Shown here: one piece after another, positions 6,351-13,435 of the stretch
Layout of the letters: each line of letters opens with the position of its first letter
Numbering within the stretch: the first letter of the stretch is position 1
Assembly (NCBI GenBank): GCA_934255105.1
Contig: CAKQNH010000043.1
Coordinates: forward strand, 1 to 13,435
Length of the DNA: 13,435 nucleotides
DNA from: an uncultured Pirellulaceae bacterium
GTDB lineage: Bacteria > Planctomycetota > Planctomycetia > Pirellulales > Pirellulaceae
Reading direction: 5' to 3'
The notes under the pieces: model-generated
What the model was told of the DNA's origin: nothing
The model's input: only the letters and a program-made list of their open reading frames with translations
Databases searched by the model: none
Position numbers and translations under genes: made by a program

Positions 6351-7721
6351 ATGGCATATCTATTTAATACCCCTGAAGACATCAAGGCGATGCTGGCCAC
6401 GATTGGCGCAGCCAGCATCGACGAACTGTTTGCCCCCATCCCGACGCATTTGCGATTGGATCGGCCGCTGGCGATTCCCGCACCGCTGAGCGAATTGGAA
6501 TTGACGCGACGGATGAGCACTCTGGCGGCCCGTAATACGGGCGTGGAGCAATCCGTCTGTTTCCTGGGGGGTGGTGCCTACGACCACTTTATACCCGCAG
6601 TAGTTGACAGCTTGGCCAGTCGTGGCGAGTTCTATACCTCGTACACGCCCTATCAACCCGAGGTCAGCCAGGGCAATTTGCAGGTGATGTTCGAATACGA
6701 AACGCTGATCTGTCAACTGACTGGCATGGATGTCTCCAATGCCAGCTTGTACGACGGCGCGACAGCCACTATTGAAGCCGTGCTGCTGGCCATGGCCAGT
6801 TCCCCAGGCAAGACGCGCGTGGTCGTCCCTGAGAATCTTCATCCGCACTATCGCCAAGTGCTTGAAACCTATCTGCGTTGGACCGACTTCGAACTGCGAA
6901 CGGTCCCCTGCCCCGATGGCGTCGTCCCCGCCGCCGCCTGGTCGGCCGCTCTGGATGACAGCGTGGGCTGCGCCGTGCTCAGCCAGCCCAATTTCTTCGG
7001 CATCGTCGAAGACCTCGCGCCTGCAGCCAAAGAGGCCAAAGAGGCGGGCGCGGTGCTCGTGGGGGTGTGCGATATGATCTCGCTGGGCTTGCTGGCCAGC
7101 CCTGATCAGTGGGCCGCGGACATCGTAGTGGGCGAAGGTCAAGCTCTGGGCAATCCGCTGCAATACGGCGGCCCCTATCTAGGCATCCTGGCTTGCCGCG
7201 AAAGTTTCGTGCGCCGCATCCCTGGGCGCATTGCTGGTCAGACCGAGGACCGGCTGGGGAATCGCTGCTGGGTGTTGACGTTGCAGACTCGAGAGCAGCA
7301 CATCCGTCGCGACCGAGCGACTAGCAACATCTGCACGAATCAAGGCTTGTTCGCTCTGCGGGCGGCAATCTATTTGGCCTTGCAGGGCCCACAGGGTCTA
7401 CTGGAAACGGCTCAGCACTGCAGTTGGAAGACGCATTACTTGAAAGAGTCACTGGCCGGGCATGAGCGATTTTCGATTCGCTTCGAGGACTCGGCATGGC
7501 GCGAAGTGGTCGTGCAAGACCGCATGGGCGATGTGGCCGGGGTACTCGCCCATTGCCGCGAGCAGGGAATACTCGCCGGACTACCGCTCGGACAGTGGTA
7601 TCCGGAGCTGGAGGATTGTTGGCTAGTGGCGGTGACTGAAAAGCGGACTCGCGAACAACTCGACCAACTTCTACAAACGCTCAACACCGTCCCACAGCGA
7701 TCGGAACTAGCCCATGCGTAA
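6351..7721 (+). CDS. gcvPA: Glycine dehydrogenase (decarboxylating) subunit 1, GcvPA
   Basis: The N-terminal half of a split P protein. With GcvPB it forms the PLP-dependent glycine decarboxylase that loads the aminomethyl group on GcvH. It is 456 residues, near the usual ~445-450. Family segments include FLGGGAYDHFIP (71-82), YTPYQPEVSQGNLQVMFEYE (98-117), SLYDGATATIEAVLLA (132-147), GNPLQYGGPYLGIL (267-280) and the typical REQHIRRDRATSNICTNQGL (314-333). The PLP lysine is expected in the partner subunit and not here. The start ATG at 6351 has only weak ACGG upstream. The stop overlaps the gcvPB start within ATGCGTAA (8-nt overlap), which suggests coupled, equimolar synthesis of the two subunits. 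Confidence 0.96.
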   Translation: MAYLFNTPEDIKAMLATIGAASIDELFAPIPTHLRLDRPLAIPAPLSELELTRRMSTLAARNTGVEQSVCFLGGGAYDHFIPAVVDSLASRGEFYTSYTPYQPEVSQGNLQVMFEYETLICQLTGMDVSNASLYDGATATIEAVLLAMASSPGKTRVVVPENLHPHYRQVLETYLRWTDFELRTVPCPDGVVPAAAWSAALDDSVGCAVLSQPNFFGIVEDLAPAAKEAKEAGAVLVGVCDMISLGLLASPDQWAADIVVGEGQALGNPLQYGGPYLGILACRESFVRRIPGRIAGQTEDRLGNRCWVLTLQTREQHIRRDRATSNICTNQGLFALRAAIYLALQGPQGLLETAQHCSWKTHYLKESLAGHERFSIRFEDSAWREVVVQDRMGDVAGVLAHCREQGILAGLPLGQWYPELEDCWLVAVTEKRTREQLDQLLQTLNTVPQRSELAHA

Positions 7722-9171
7722 CACACAAGCTACTCAACTGCTATTTGAATTGGCCAAGCCAGGCAGACGCGCCAATCTGCTGCCGCCGAGCGACGTACCA
7801 GCGCCAGCCAGCGAGACGCTCTATCCCAAGGCGACTCTGCGGAAAGACCCGCTGGGTCTGCCCGAGTTGAGCGAGGGGGACGTGGTGCGACACTTCACCA
7901 ACCTGTCGACGCTGAACATGTCGGTCGACACACACTTCTATCCCTTGGGCTCATGTACGATGAAGTACAATCCCAAACGCAACGAACGCTTGGCTAACTT
8001 GCCCGGTATCGTCGACCTGCATCCGCTGCAGCCAGACGAAACCGTGCAAGGCATGTTGGAACTACTGTATGAGGTGCAGAGCTATTTTGCGGGGATCTCA
8101 GGCCTGCCAGCCGTATCGCTGCAGCCGGCCGCGGGTGCGCACGGCGAGCTAACTGCGTTGATGGCTGCCGCAGCCTACTTTAAGGACCTGGGGCAGACCC
8201 GAACGAAGGTATTGATCCCCGACAGTGCTCACGGGACCAATCCAGCCAGCGCCAGCATGGTCGGCATGCAAGCCATTACCATTCGTTCTCGCGCCGATGG
8301 TACGGTCGATATGGACGATTTGAAGTCCAAGGCCGACGACCAAACCGCTGTGTTCATGATCACCAACCCGAGCACGCTGGGGCTATTCGAAAAACAGATC
8401 GACCAGATTGCCAAGCTAATCCACTCGGTGGGCGGCCTGATCTATCTGGATGGCGCCAACATGAACGCCATTCTAGGCATTGCGCGGCCGGGCGATTTCG
8501 GCGCGGATATGATGCACTATAACCCACACAAGACCTTCAGCGGTCCGCATGGGGGCGGTGGTCCTGGAGCGGGGCCGATTTGCGTGCGAGATTTCCTGGA
8601 ACCGTACTTGCCAGTGCCACGAGTGACCAAACAGGGCGACACATACAGCATGGTCGATGACAGCCCCAAGGCCATCGGGCGGGTGCATGGTTTCCATGGC
8701 AATATCGGTGTCTTGGTGCGGACCTATTGTTACATTCGCGCCTATGGCGGGTCGGGGCTGAAGGAGGTCAGCGAGCAGGCGGTGCTCAACGCCAATTACC
8801 TGCTGGCCAAGCTGCTGCCGCTGCTGCCGGTGCCGCTCGGCAACCGCTGCATGCACGAGTTCGTAGCCTCGGCCAGCCAGCTCAAAAAGGAGCGCGGCAT
8901 TTCGGCTATGGACATCGCCAAGCGATTGCTCGATTTCGGATTCCACGCCCCCACCGTCTACTTTCCATTGACGGTCCCCGAAGCGATGATGATGGAGCCA
9001 ACGGAGACGGAAAGCAAAGAGACGCTAGATGCCTTCGTGGACGCCTTGGAACAGATTCTCAGTGAAGATCCCGAAACGCTCCACGCGGCCCCACTGTCGA
9101 CGACTATCAGTCGTCCAGATGAAGTGCAGGCGGCGAGAAAACCAGTGATGCGATGGACGGCTACGCCCTAA
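7714..9171 (+). CDS. gcvPB: Glycine dehydrogenase (decarboxylating) subunit 2, GcvPB
   Basis: The PLP-binding half of the split glycine decarboxylase (485 residues, normal for the family). The Schiff-base lysine is K273 in HYNPHKTFSGPHGGGGPGAG (268-287), followed by the diagnostic glycine-rich loop. Other conserved parts are FYPLGSCTMKYNPK (75-88), LQPAAGAHGELTAL (136-149) and DSAHGTNPASA (170-180). Residues ~322-334 (IGRVHGFHGNIGV) carry the segment before the C-terminal domain. The start overlaps the gcvPA stop by 8 nt. The end overlaps the following transferase gene by 19 nt, so four or five genes probably share one transcript. Confidence 0.96.
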   Translation: MRNTQATQLLFELAKPGRRANLLPPSDVPAPASETLYPKATLRKDPLGLPELSEGDVVRHFTNLSTLNMSVDTHFYPLGSCTMKYNPKRNERLANLPGIVDLHPLQPDETVQGMLELLYEVQSYFAGISGLPAVSLQPAAGAHGELTALMAAAAYFKDLGQTRTKVLIPDSAHGTNPASASMVGMQAITIRSRADGTVDMDDLKSKADDQTAVFMITNPSTLGLFEKQIDQIAKLIHSVGGLIYLDGANMNAILGIARPGDFGADMMHYNPHKTFSGPHGGGGPGAGPICVRDFLEPYLPVPRVTKQGDTYSMVDDSPKAIGRVHGFHGNIGVLVRTYCYIRAYGGSGLKEVSEQAVLNANYLLAKLLPLLPVPLGNRCMHEFVASASQLKKERGISAMDIAKRLLDFGFHAPTVYFPLTVPEAMMMEPTETESKETLDAFVDALEQILSEDPETLHAAPLSTTISRPDEVQAARKPVMRWTATP

Positions 9172-10073
9172 ACGATATTCCGCGCAGCGGCATCGAGAAC
9201 ATGGCGCTCGATCAACGCATGCTCGAAGTAGCCGCTGCACAGCAGTGCCTATTGCTGCGCGTCTATCGCTGGTCTGAACCGACTTTGTCGTTGGGCTATT
9301 TCCAACCCTACGTGCAACGACTAACGCATTCGCACAGCGCTGACCTGCCGGTGGTCCGACGCGCTACCGGCGGCGGCGCAATTGTGCATCACTACGACTG
9401 GACCTATAGCATCGCTGTGCCAGCACAAGTGTTTGGCCGCAGGTCACAGCGCAGTGCGAATGATCGGTCCAAGAGCCAATCCAGCGACCAAGATGGTAGC
9501 CACAGCAGGGCGAGCCGCAGCGACATGGGTGCCTCCGTGCCACTGTACGATTGCATGCATGACGCGGTCGTGCAGTGGTTGGGAAGCCAAGGAATTGTCG
9601 CGCACAAGTGGTCGCCCGACTGTACGACTGATGCGCCCCTTCATGCGACGGACAAGTCAGTTCAATCGACCGCGCCTGCTCGAGCGTCTGACATGCAGCG
9701 CCGCTTTCTGTGCTTCGAACGCCGCAATTGTGGCGATGTGGTGTGGGAGACCCACAAGGTGATGGGGAGCGCGCAGCGGCGTGGCGATGGGGCGGTGCTC
9801 CAACACGGCAGTTTATTACTAGCGTCCAGCCCCTATGCGCCCAGCTTGCAGGGTTTATCTCCCACGGATGAGATGACCAGTCAATCGCTGCTGGGAGGCA
9901 CTGCATCGCCGACCGAATTGCTGCAGAGTTTTTTCGAGCACCTGTGCGTAGCGGTAGCCGCTGCGACCGATGCCAGCTTGCAGCAGGCCGCCAGCTTGGA
10001 GCAAACTCCCTGCCAGTGGCAGTGGCCCAGTCCCACGCGATTCGCAGAAGACGACTGGACGCACCGCGTGTAG
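9153..10073 (+). CDS. Lipoate/octanoate-protein transferase (LplA/LipM-type family)
   Basis: A member of the biotin/lipoate A/B protein ligase fold (306 residues). RRATGGGAIVHH (69-80) is the substrate-binding loop, and HKVMGSAQRR (201-210) with VLQHGSLLL (215-223) carries the conserved lysine K202. It likely attaches octanoate or lipoate to a carrier lysine, most simply GcvH K66, because the gene is the last of the gcv operon and overlaps gcvPB by 19 nt. C187 in FLCFERRNCGD (185-195) sits ~15 residues before K202, where octanoyltransferases of the LipM group carry their catalytic Cys, so LipM-like octanoyl transfer is as likely as ATP-dependent LplA ligation. Residues ~95-127 and ~157-182 are Ser/Arg/Asp-rich insertions of low complexity. 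The ATG at 9153 is the only plausible start. Confidence 0.85.
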   Translation: MDGYALNDIPRSGIENMALDQRMLEVAAAQQCLLLRVYRWSEPTLSLGYFQPYVQRLTHSHSADLPVVRRATGGGAIVHHYDWTYSIAVPAQVFGRRSQRSANDRSKSQSSDQDGSHSRASRSDMGASVPLYDCMHDAVVQWLGSQGIVAHKWSPDCTTDAPLHATDKSVQSTAPARASDMQRRFLCFERRNCGDVVWETHKVMGSAQRRGDGAVLQHGSLLLASSPYAPSLQGLSPTDEMTSQSLLGGTASPTELLQSFFEHLCVAVAAATDASLQQAASLEQTPCQWQWPSPTRFAEDDWTHRV

Positions 10074-10114
10074 TGTTGGCATGGGGCCGATGCTTTTTGA
10101 GTTGTGAGGTAGCA

Positions 10115-10170
10115 AACGGGCAAGAGTGCCCGTTCTACGGAAATGCACAGCAAGAGTGCGCATCCTACGA
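10115..10170 (+). repeat. Palindromic repeat between convergent genes; possible bidirectional terminator
   Basis: AACGGGC (10115-10121) pairs with GCCCGTT (10128-10134) across a 6-nt loop and is followed by CTACGG (10135-10140). It is the second copy of the unit seen at 981-1006. A degenerate unit follows (about 10144-10170, AGCAAGAGTGCGCATCCTACGA). The - strand symporter gene ends inside this second unit: its stop TAG is the reverse complement of CTA at 10165-10167. The transferase gene ends at 10073, so the hairpin lies between converging genes and could stop transcription from both sides, although there is no T-run. Confidence 0.65.
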
Positions 10171-11910
10171 CGGAGCTGAAAAATCTAGTCCGGAGAAAGT
10201 CAGAACCAAAGCTACGATCAGGATCACAAAGAGGCTCCACCAAGTGATCACGCTGGTATACCAGTGATCTCCCAAGGCACTAAAGATGTTCATCTTGCGC
10301 CAGTTGAACGTCAGTTGATCGGTAATCTGTTCGGGTCGCGGAGGGGCTGTCATGAGACTGACGGCAATGCACACGACCGTACAAAATGCCCAGTTCACAA
10401 TCCCCTGCATCGAATAGGGCTCGAGCCAAGCCCAATGGTCCGGAACAAACTGGACGTAGAGCTTCATGGCGATGCCGAGCAGGAAGCCCAAGATGACCGC
10501 GACGACAGCGCCTGGCCCGTTGATGCGTCGCCACAATACGCCCAGGATGAAGACCGCGCTAAACGGCGGTGCAAAAAATGCGTATAGAGATTGGATGTAG
10601 ACAAACAGGCTGCCACCGAGTCGATTGATGAAGCCGGCCAGCACGATTGAGATGATCAGGATCACCACTGAGGAGATCATGCCCATCCGCACCAGTCGCT
10701 TCTCGCTGGCTTCGGGATGCCATTGACGTCGGTAAATATCGAGCGTGAAGACGGTGGCGGTCGAATTCAAGACCGAGTTGACGGTCGACTGGATCGCACC
10801 GAATAGAGCGGCTAAAAACAAGCCGCGCAGGCCGACGGGGATCAGCGTTTGCAACATGTGAATATAGCCTTTGTCCGCTTCGGGGCGAATCTCCGCCCAC
10901 GGTCGCTGCATGACCTCTGGGTACTGCGCGAACAAGATCAGACCGGGTAGGACCACGATGGCGGGCATGACGACCTTCATGTAGCCCGCCAATACAATTC
11001 CCATCCGCGCGTGGTACATATCCTTAGCCCCCAGCACGCGCTGGATCATGAATTGATTGATGACGTTGTACCAAATACTGACGGAGAACAGCCCCAGGAA
11101 CATCGCTGGCCAAGGGTTCGTTTCATGCGTGATCGGCTGAATGACCGACAAGCGATCGTAGTGGTCGACGCGGGCCATATTCTGAGCGTTGCGAGCCACG
11201 ACTTCGCGCCAGATGCCCGACTGTGCGCGATTGCGCTCGATCATCACGTTCCAGCCATCGAGCAGCGAGTGCTGATCGCCGGAGAGCATCAATAGCCCCA
11301 GGACTGTTACCATCAATCCGCCCGCGAGCATGACGATCACCGTGAAGAAATCGGTCCAGGCCACCGAGCGCAGCCCACCGTAGATGGCCCACGAGCCCGC
11401 CACGACCCCCAAGACGATAATGGCAAACCACAGATCCCAGCCGAATAGGCTGTGCAGCGCCAGCCCGCCGCCATACAGGACGGCAGCCAGGAAGGCCACG
11501 ACATTGCTGACAACCGTCAACACGGCAAACATCTGACGCAGCAGCGGATGGAATCTCCGTTCCATGAATTCGGGCGTGGTGAACACGCGCGAGGCCAACA
11601 GGAACGGAATAAACAGCCAGATCAGGATCGAAAACGACAGCACATTCCCCCATTCGCTCAGGGCCACGCAGATGCCATACACGAAAGCGGCACCGACCAT
11701 GCCGATGAAATGTTCGGAGCTGATGTTTGACGCGATGAACGAACTGCCCACGACGTACCAAGGGAGCGTGCGGCCCGCTAGAAAATAATCATCTGCGTCG
11801 GTCTTCTCCTTACGGCCTACCCACAGACCGATCGCGCACAGTGCAAAGAAGTAGCTGCCAAAGGCGACATAGTCGATCCAGGAGAGGGAAAATGAGTCGA
11901 TGCCTTCCAT
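10165..11910 (-). CDS. Sodium/solute symporter, SGLT-like (SSS family)
   Basis: An inner-membrane transporter of 581 residues with about 14 hydrophobic segments. It would import a sugar or similar solute with Na+. ASNISSEHFIG (60-70) is the family signature. N62, H67 and E86 align, from memory, with sugar-site residues of human SGLT1 (N78, H83, E102). YIQSLYAFFAPP (438-449) carries Q440, the counterpart of SGLT1 Q457. S375 and T376 in AIQSTVNSVLNSTAT (372-386) match the Na2-site Ser pair. This pattern favours a sugar-type SGLT over a proline or pantothenate carrier, though the exact substrate is open. I start at ATG 11910, which has AAAGGAACGCA just upstream. A longer start at 12018 would add 36 residues encoded by repeat DNA. 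It faces away from the FHA gene. Confidence 0.93.
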   Translation of the reverse strand: MEGIDSFSLSWIDYVAFGSYFFALCAIGLWVGRKEKTDADDYFLAGRTLPWYVVGSSFIASNISSEHFIGMVGAAFVYGICVALSEWGNVLSFSILIWLFIPFLLASRVFTTPEFMERRFHPLLRQMFAVLTVVSNVVAFLAAVLYGGGLALHSLFGWDLWFAIIVLGVVAGSWAIYGGLRSVAWTDFFTVIVMLAGGLMVTVLGLLMLSGDQHSLLDGWNVMIERNRAQSGIWREVVARNAQNMARVDHYDRLSVIQPITHETNPWPAMFLGLFSVSIWYNVINQFMIQRVLGAKDMYHARMGIVLAGYMKVVMPAIVVLPGLILFAQYPEVMQRPWAEIRPEADKGYIHMLQTLIPVGLRGLFLAALFGAIQSTVNSVLNSTATVFTLDIYRRQWHPEASEKRLVRMGMISSVVILIISIVLAGFINRLGGSLFVYIQSLYAFFAPPFSAVFILGVLWRRINGPGAVVAVILGFLLGIAMKLYVQFVPDHWAWLEPYSMQGIVNWAFCTVVCIAVSLMTAPPRPEQITDQLTFNWRKMNIFSALGDHWYTSVITWWSLFVILIVALVLTFSGLDFSAPS

Positions 11911-12326
11911 CAGTTCTGCGTTCCTTTGTTGAGCATCCGGGCAGAAATACCAGTCGTATCCACTGTCGCCAAACTTTTGTAGGCACTGTCGCTGGACTTT
12001 GGACAGACACCAGGGCACGTCCCACGTCTGGCGACTTTAGCTGCGGTTACGGCAACTTGCCAGGGCTTGGCAAGCATAGCCACGTCGGCTACCAGGAGCT
12101 GGCCCGCAATGACTACTAAGCCAGCCTGGGCTACACTATACGACAATAAGGGGGGCCAGAGCACCAATTAGCTCTTGTTTTAGTGGCTCAGTTCAGGGAA
12201 TAATAGACTGGTATCCGTAAATCCCAGCGTGGCGATCTGGAATCCGCATAGCCTAACTTCTCTCGGCTGGATACGATTTGACAATGGCAGGACGCGATCC
12301 TGAGTTCACAATACAGAGGGTCAACA
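11911..12326. other. 416-base divergent intergenic region with dispersed repeats
   Basis: This gap separates the - strand symporter from the + strand FHA gene and must hold both promoters. It contains a diverged minus-oriented copy of the CTGGCGACTTTGGCTACG repeat (11979-12004) and a plus-oriented one (about 12026-12042). A CTTGCCA/TGGCAAG hairpin (12056-12062/12068-12074) and a TAGCC/GGCTA hairpin (12077-12081/12087-12091) lie next to it. Possible promoter words were seen (TTGACA at 12278-12283, TAATAG at 12201-12206), but none has a good partner at proper spacing. No gene is seen. Confidence 0.6.
11979..12042. repeat. Opposed pair of dispersed repeats upstream of the symporter gene
   Basis: 11979-12004 matches the reverse complement of the CTGGCGACTTTGGCTACG family (same orientation as 13001-13023) with about six differences in 26. 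12026-12042 (GTCTGGCGACTTTAGCT) matches it in the plus orientation. Together they could form a loose stem in single-stranded nucleic acid. They lie on the 5' side of the symporter gene. Confidence 0.5.
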
Positions 12327-12992
12327 ATGCAAATGCAGCTAAAAGTTGTGACGGGTGGGCATGAGGGAAAATTGATTTCTGTCAATCATGACAAATTCCT
12401 CATCGGTCGCAGCGACGAATGCCACATCCGCCCCAAGAGTGAATCGATCAGCCGACGACACTGCGCGTTTGTCCGCAAGGATGGGCGTATTCTGCTCATC
12501 GATCTCAAGAGCCGCAATGGCACTTACGTCAACGATCAGAAGCTGGATCCCTCCAAGGCTAAGATTCTCAAAAACGGGGATCACATCAAAGTTGGTAAAC
12601 TCGAGTTCATAGCAGTCATCGAAGCGGGTGTCTCCAACGTCAAGAAAGCAGAAGTCAAAGATGTCAAAGACGCTGCCGCGCGCACGGCCACTGCCGCCGC
12701 CAACGACAGCCGCTTTGAGGATATCGACGTCAGCAATTGGCTGGAAGAAGCCGATCAATTTGAGCGCCGCGACAATGATCCTGAAACGCGACAGTTCCAA
12801 CTCAACCCCGACCAAGCGCCTTCGGCCGATTCGACCGTCATGGAAGTTAAGGCCGAAGAGGACACCAAGATCGATCAGCAGCGGTCTAAAGGCAAACCCG
12901 GTAAATTGCCGATCCAATCTAAAGCTCCGTCGACTGGTAATTCCAAGGATGCGGCTTCTGAAACATTGCGGAAATTCTTCAGTGGTCGCTGA
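12327..12992 (+). CDS. FHA-domain protein with a charged, likely disordered tail
   Basis: A 221-residue cytosolic protein. Residues ~5-97 form a forkhead-associated domain, a phosphothreonine-peptide binding module: GRS (27-29), SRRH (42-45), RNGTYVN (63-69) and a closing GDHIKVGKLEFI segment (83-94). The rest is hydrophilic, Lys/Glu/Asp-rich and probably disordered. It includes the acidic stretch FEDIDVSNWLEEADQFE (129-145) and ends in a short basic helix, ETLRKFFSGR (212-221). The ATG at 12327 has a good AGAGGG (12315-12320). Such proteins are expected to dock onto partners phosphorylated by Ser/Thr kinases, which are abundant in planctomycetes, but no kinase gene lies here. The tail is short for a protein with a second domain, so I read it as a single-domain adaptor. 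Confidence 0.92.
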   Translation: MQMQLKVVTGGHEGKLISVNHDKFLIGRSDECHIRPKSESISRRHCAFVRKDGRILLIDLKSRNGTYVNDQKLDPSKAKILKNGDHIKVGKLEFIAVIEAGVSNVKKAEVKDVKDAAARTATAAANDSRFEDIDVSNWLEEADQFERRDNDPETRQFQLNPDQAPSADSTVMEVKAEEDTKIDQQRSKGKPGKLPIQSKAPSTGNSKDAASETLRKFFSGR

Positions 12993-13435
12993 GCAATATT
13001 GCCGAAGTCGCCAGACTTTGGACACTCGTATCAAGCTGTCCCCGTTGGTTTGGCCGGTGTGTCTGCTAGCGGCGATGTGCTGCTCACCCGTGATCGCGCA
13101 ACAAGAGTTCCTAATCGAGTTGCGCAACGGCATGCAGCTTGGTCCAGGCGCGGTCTCCGACACCGACTCGATCAGCTCGCGAGCGGCCGAGCGAGTCAAC
13201 ACGGGGAACACGACCAGCCGTTCCATATTGATTTTAGACGATGGGCTGAGATACACCTACGTCAACAGATCGCCACGCAATGTCATCGCTACGCGTGAAT
13301 CGACCATGCCGGCGCACGAACAAATCTTGTTGCCTTCGGCGGGTGAGGCCTCGCGAACCGGCAATGCCCTTGCCATCGGCAGCACGCTCGGGATCTCGTC
13401 GTTCAATAAATACGGTCGGCGGACCTACGCCATGG
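12982..13435 (+). CDS. Exported protein of unknown function, N-terminal fragment
   Basis: The frame is open to the right edge. After a short basic stretch (DTRIK) a hydrophobic run, LSPLVWPVCLLAAM, ends in SPVIA followed by QQEF. This is a convincing Sec signal peptide with cleavage after A-x-A-type PVIA. The mature part begins with EFLIELRNGMQLGPGAVSD and includes ILILDDGLRYTYVNRSP, which I recall vaguely from planctomycete hypotheticals of unknown function. The start is uncertain. GTG 12982 has GGAA at 12970 about 8 nt upstream and overlaps the FHA gene by 11 nt. TTG 13018 would remove a stretch encoded by the dispersed repeat at 13001-13023. The upstream overlap suggests coupling to the FHA gene. 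Confidence 0.7.
   Translation, partial: MVAEQYCRSRQTLDTRIKLSPLVWPVCLLAAMCCSPVIAQQEFLIELRNGMQLGPGAVSDTDSISSRAAERVNTGNTTSRSILILDDGLRYTYVNRSPRNVIATRESTMPAHEQILLPSAGEASRTGNALAIGSTLGISSFNKYGRRTYAM
13001..13023 (-). repeat. Dispersed repeat copy at the FHA/exported-protein junction
   Basis: GCCGAAGTCGCCAGACTTTG and the next three bases are the reverse complement of the CTGGCGACTTTGGCTACG family found at 6209-6304 and 11979-12042. It begins 9 nt after the FHA stop. Depending on the start codon it either precedes or encodes the first residues of the next gene. Confidence 0.7.

Noticed and set aside
6360..7163. 267-codon open frame on the minus strand inside gcvPA
   Set aside because: Antisense shadow of a well-supported gene; Gln/His/Arg-rich product without domain features.
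11911..12018. 36-residue N-terminal extension of the symporter
   Set aside because: Encoded partly by a dispersed repeat; the ATG at 11910 has a better ribosome site and fits the family N terminus.
12278..12306. TTGACA near the FHA gene as a promoter
   Set aside because: No acceptable -10 hexamer at 16-18 nt, and the start codon would be too close.
12339..13256. 305-codon open frame on the minus strand across the FHA gene
   Set aside because: Antisense to the FHA domain gene and the signal-peptide gene, both of which have clear motifs; no ribosome site and no domain.
12999..13298. 99-codon plus-strand frame after the FHA gene
   Set aside because: Frame-shifted relative to the frame that encodes a clear signal peptide and stays open to the window edge.

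Overview
The window looks like a piece of a planctomycete chromosome, most likely from the Pirellulales (Rhodopirellula/Blastopirellula-like). I infer this from protein style (split glycine decarboxylase, an MlaD-like protein, a SulP carrier with a long loop, a short FHA protein, a small Cys-rich protein after dapB), from moderate-to-high GC, and from many short dispersed palindromic repeats between genes. No database search was possible, so the taxonomic call is an inference.

Layout, left to right. (1) 1-383: 3' end of an MCE/MlaD-like protein. (2) 384-1332: a 949-base gene-free region filled with nested inverted repeats, ending in a good sigma70-like promoter. (3) 1333-4413, + strand: a SulP anion transporter, dapB (lysine/diaminopimelate synthesis) and a small Cys-rich protein of unknown function, closely spaced. 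(4) 4424-10073, + strand: the glycine cleavage operon gcvT-gcvH-gcvPA-gcvPB, ending with a lipoate/octanoate transferase gene. A strong TATAAT promoter precedes it. The leader holds a perfect 13-bp inverted repeat with two competing folds, and the gcvH-gcvPA gap holds three copies of a dispersed repeat. (5) 10115-10170: a hairpin repeat between convergent genes. (6) 10165-11910, - strand: an SGLT-like sodium/solute symporter. (7) 11911-12326: a divergent intergenic region with more dispersed repeats. (8) 12327-12992, + strand: an FHA-domain protein, followed by the 5' part of an exported protein that runs off the window.

The functional centre is the gcv operon. GcvPA and GcvPB form the PLP-dependent decarboxylase (P protein). 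GcvH carries the lipoyl arm on K66. GcvT transfers the methylene group to tetrahydrofolate. The last gene is well placed to attach octanoate or lipoate to GcvH, and it has a Cys at the position I associate with the LipM catalytic Cys. The L protein (Lpd) is not in the window. Overlapping ends (gcvPA/gcvPB by 8 nt, gcvPB/ligase by 19 nt) suggest translational coupling.

No tRNA, rRNA, CRISPR array, transposase, phage gene or glycine riboswitch was recognised. The least explained material is the repeat population: at least five distinct short palindromic families, one forming a 34-bp imperfect hairpin with GATTAG units spaced 10-11 nt apart, and several sitting in positions where they could affect transcript folding, stop codons or start codons.
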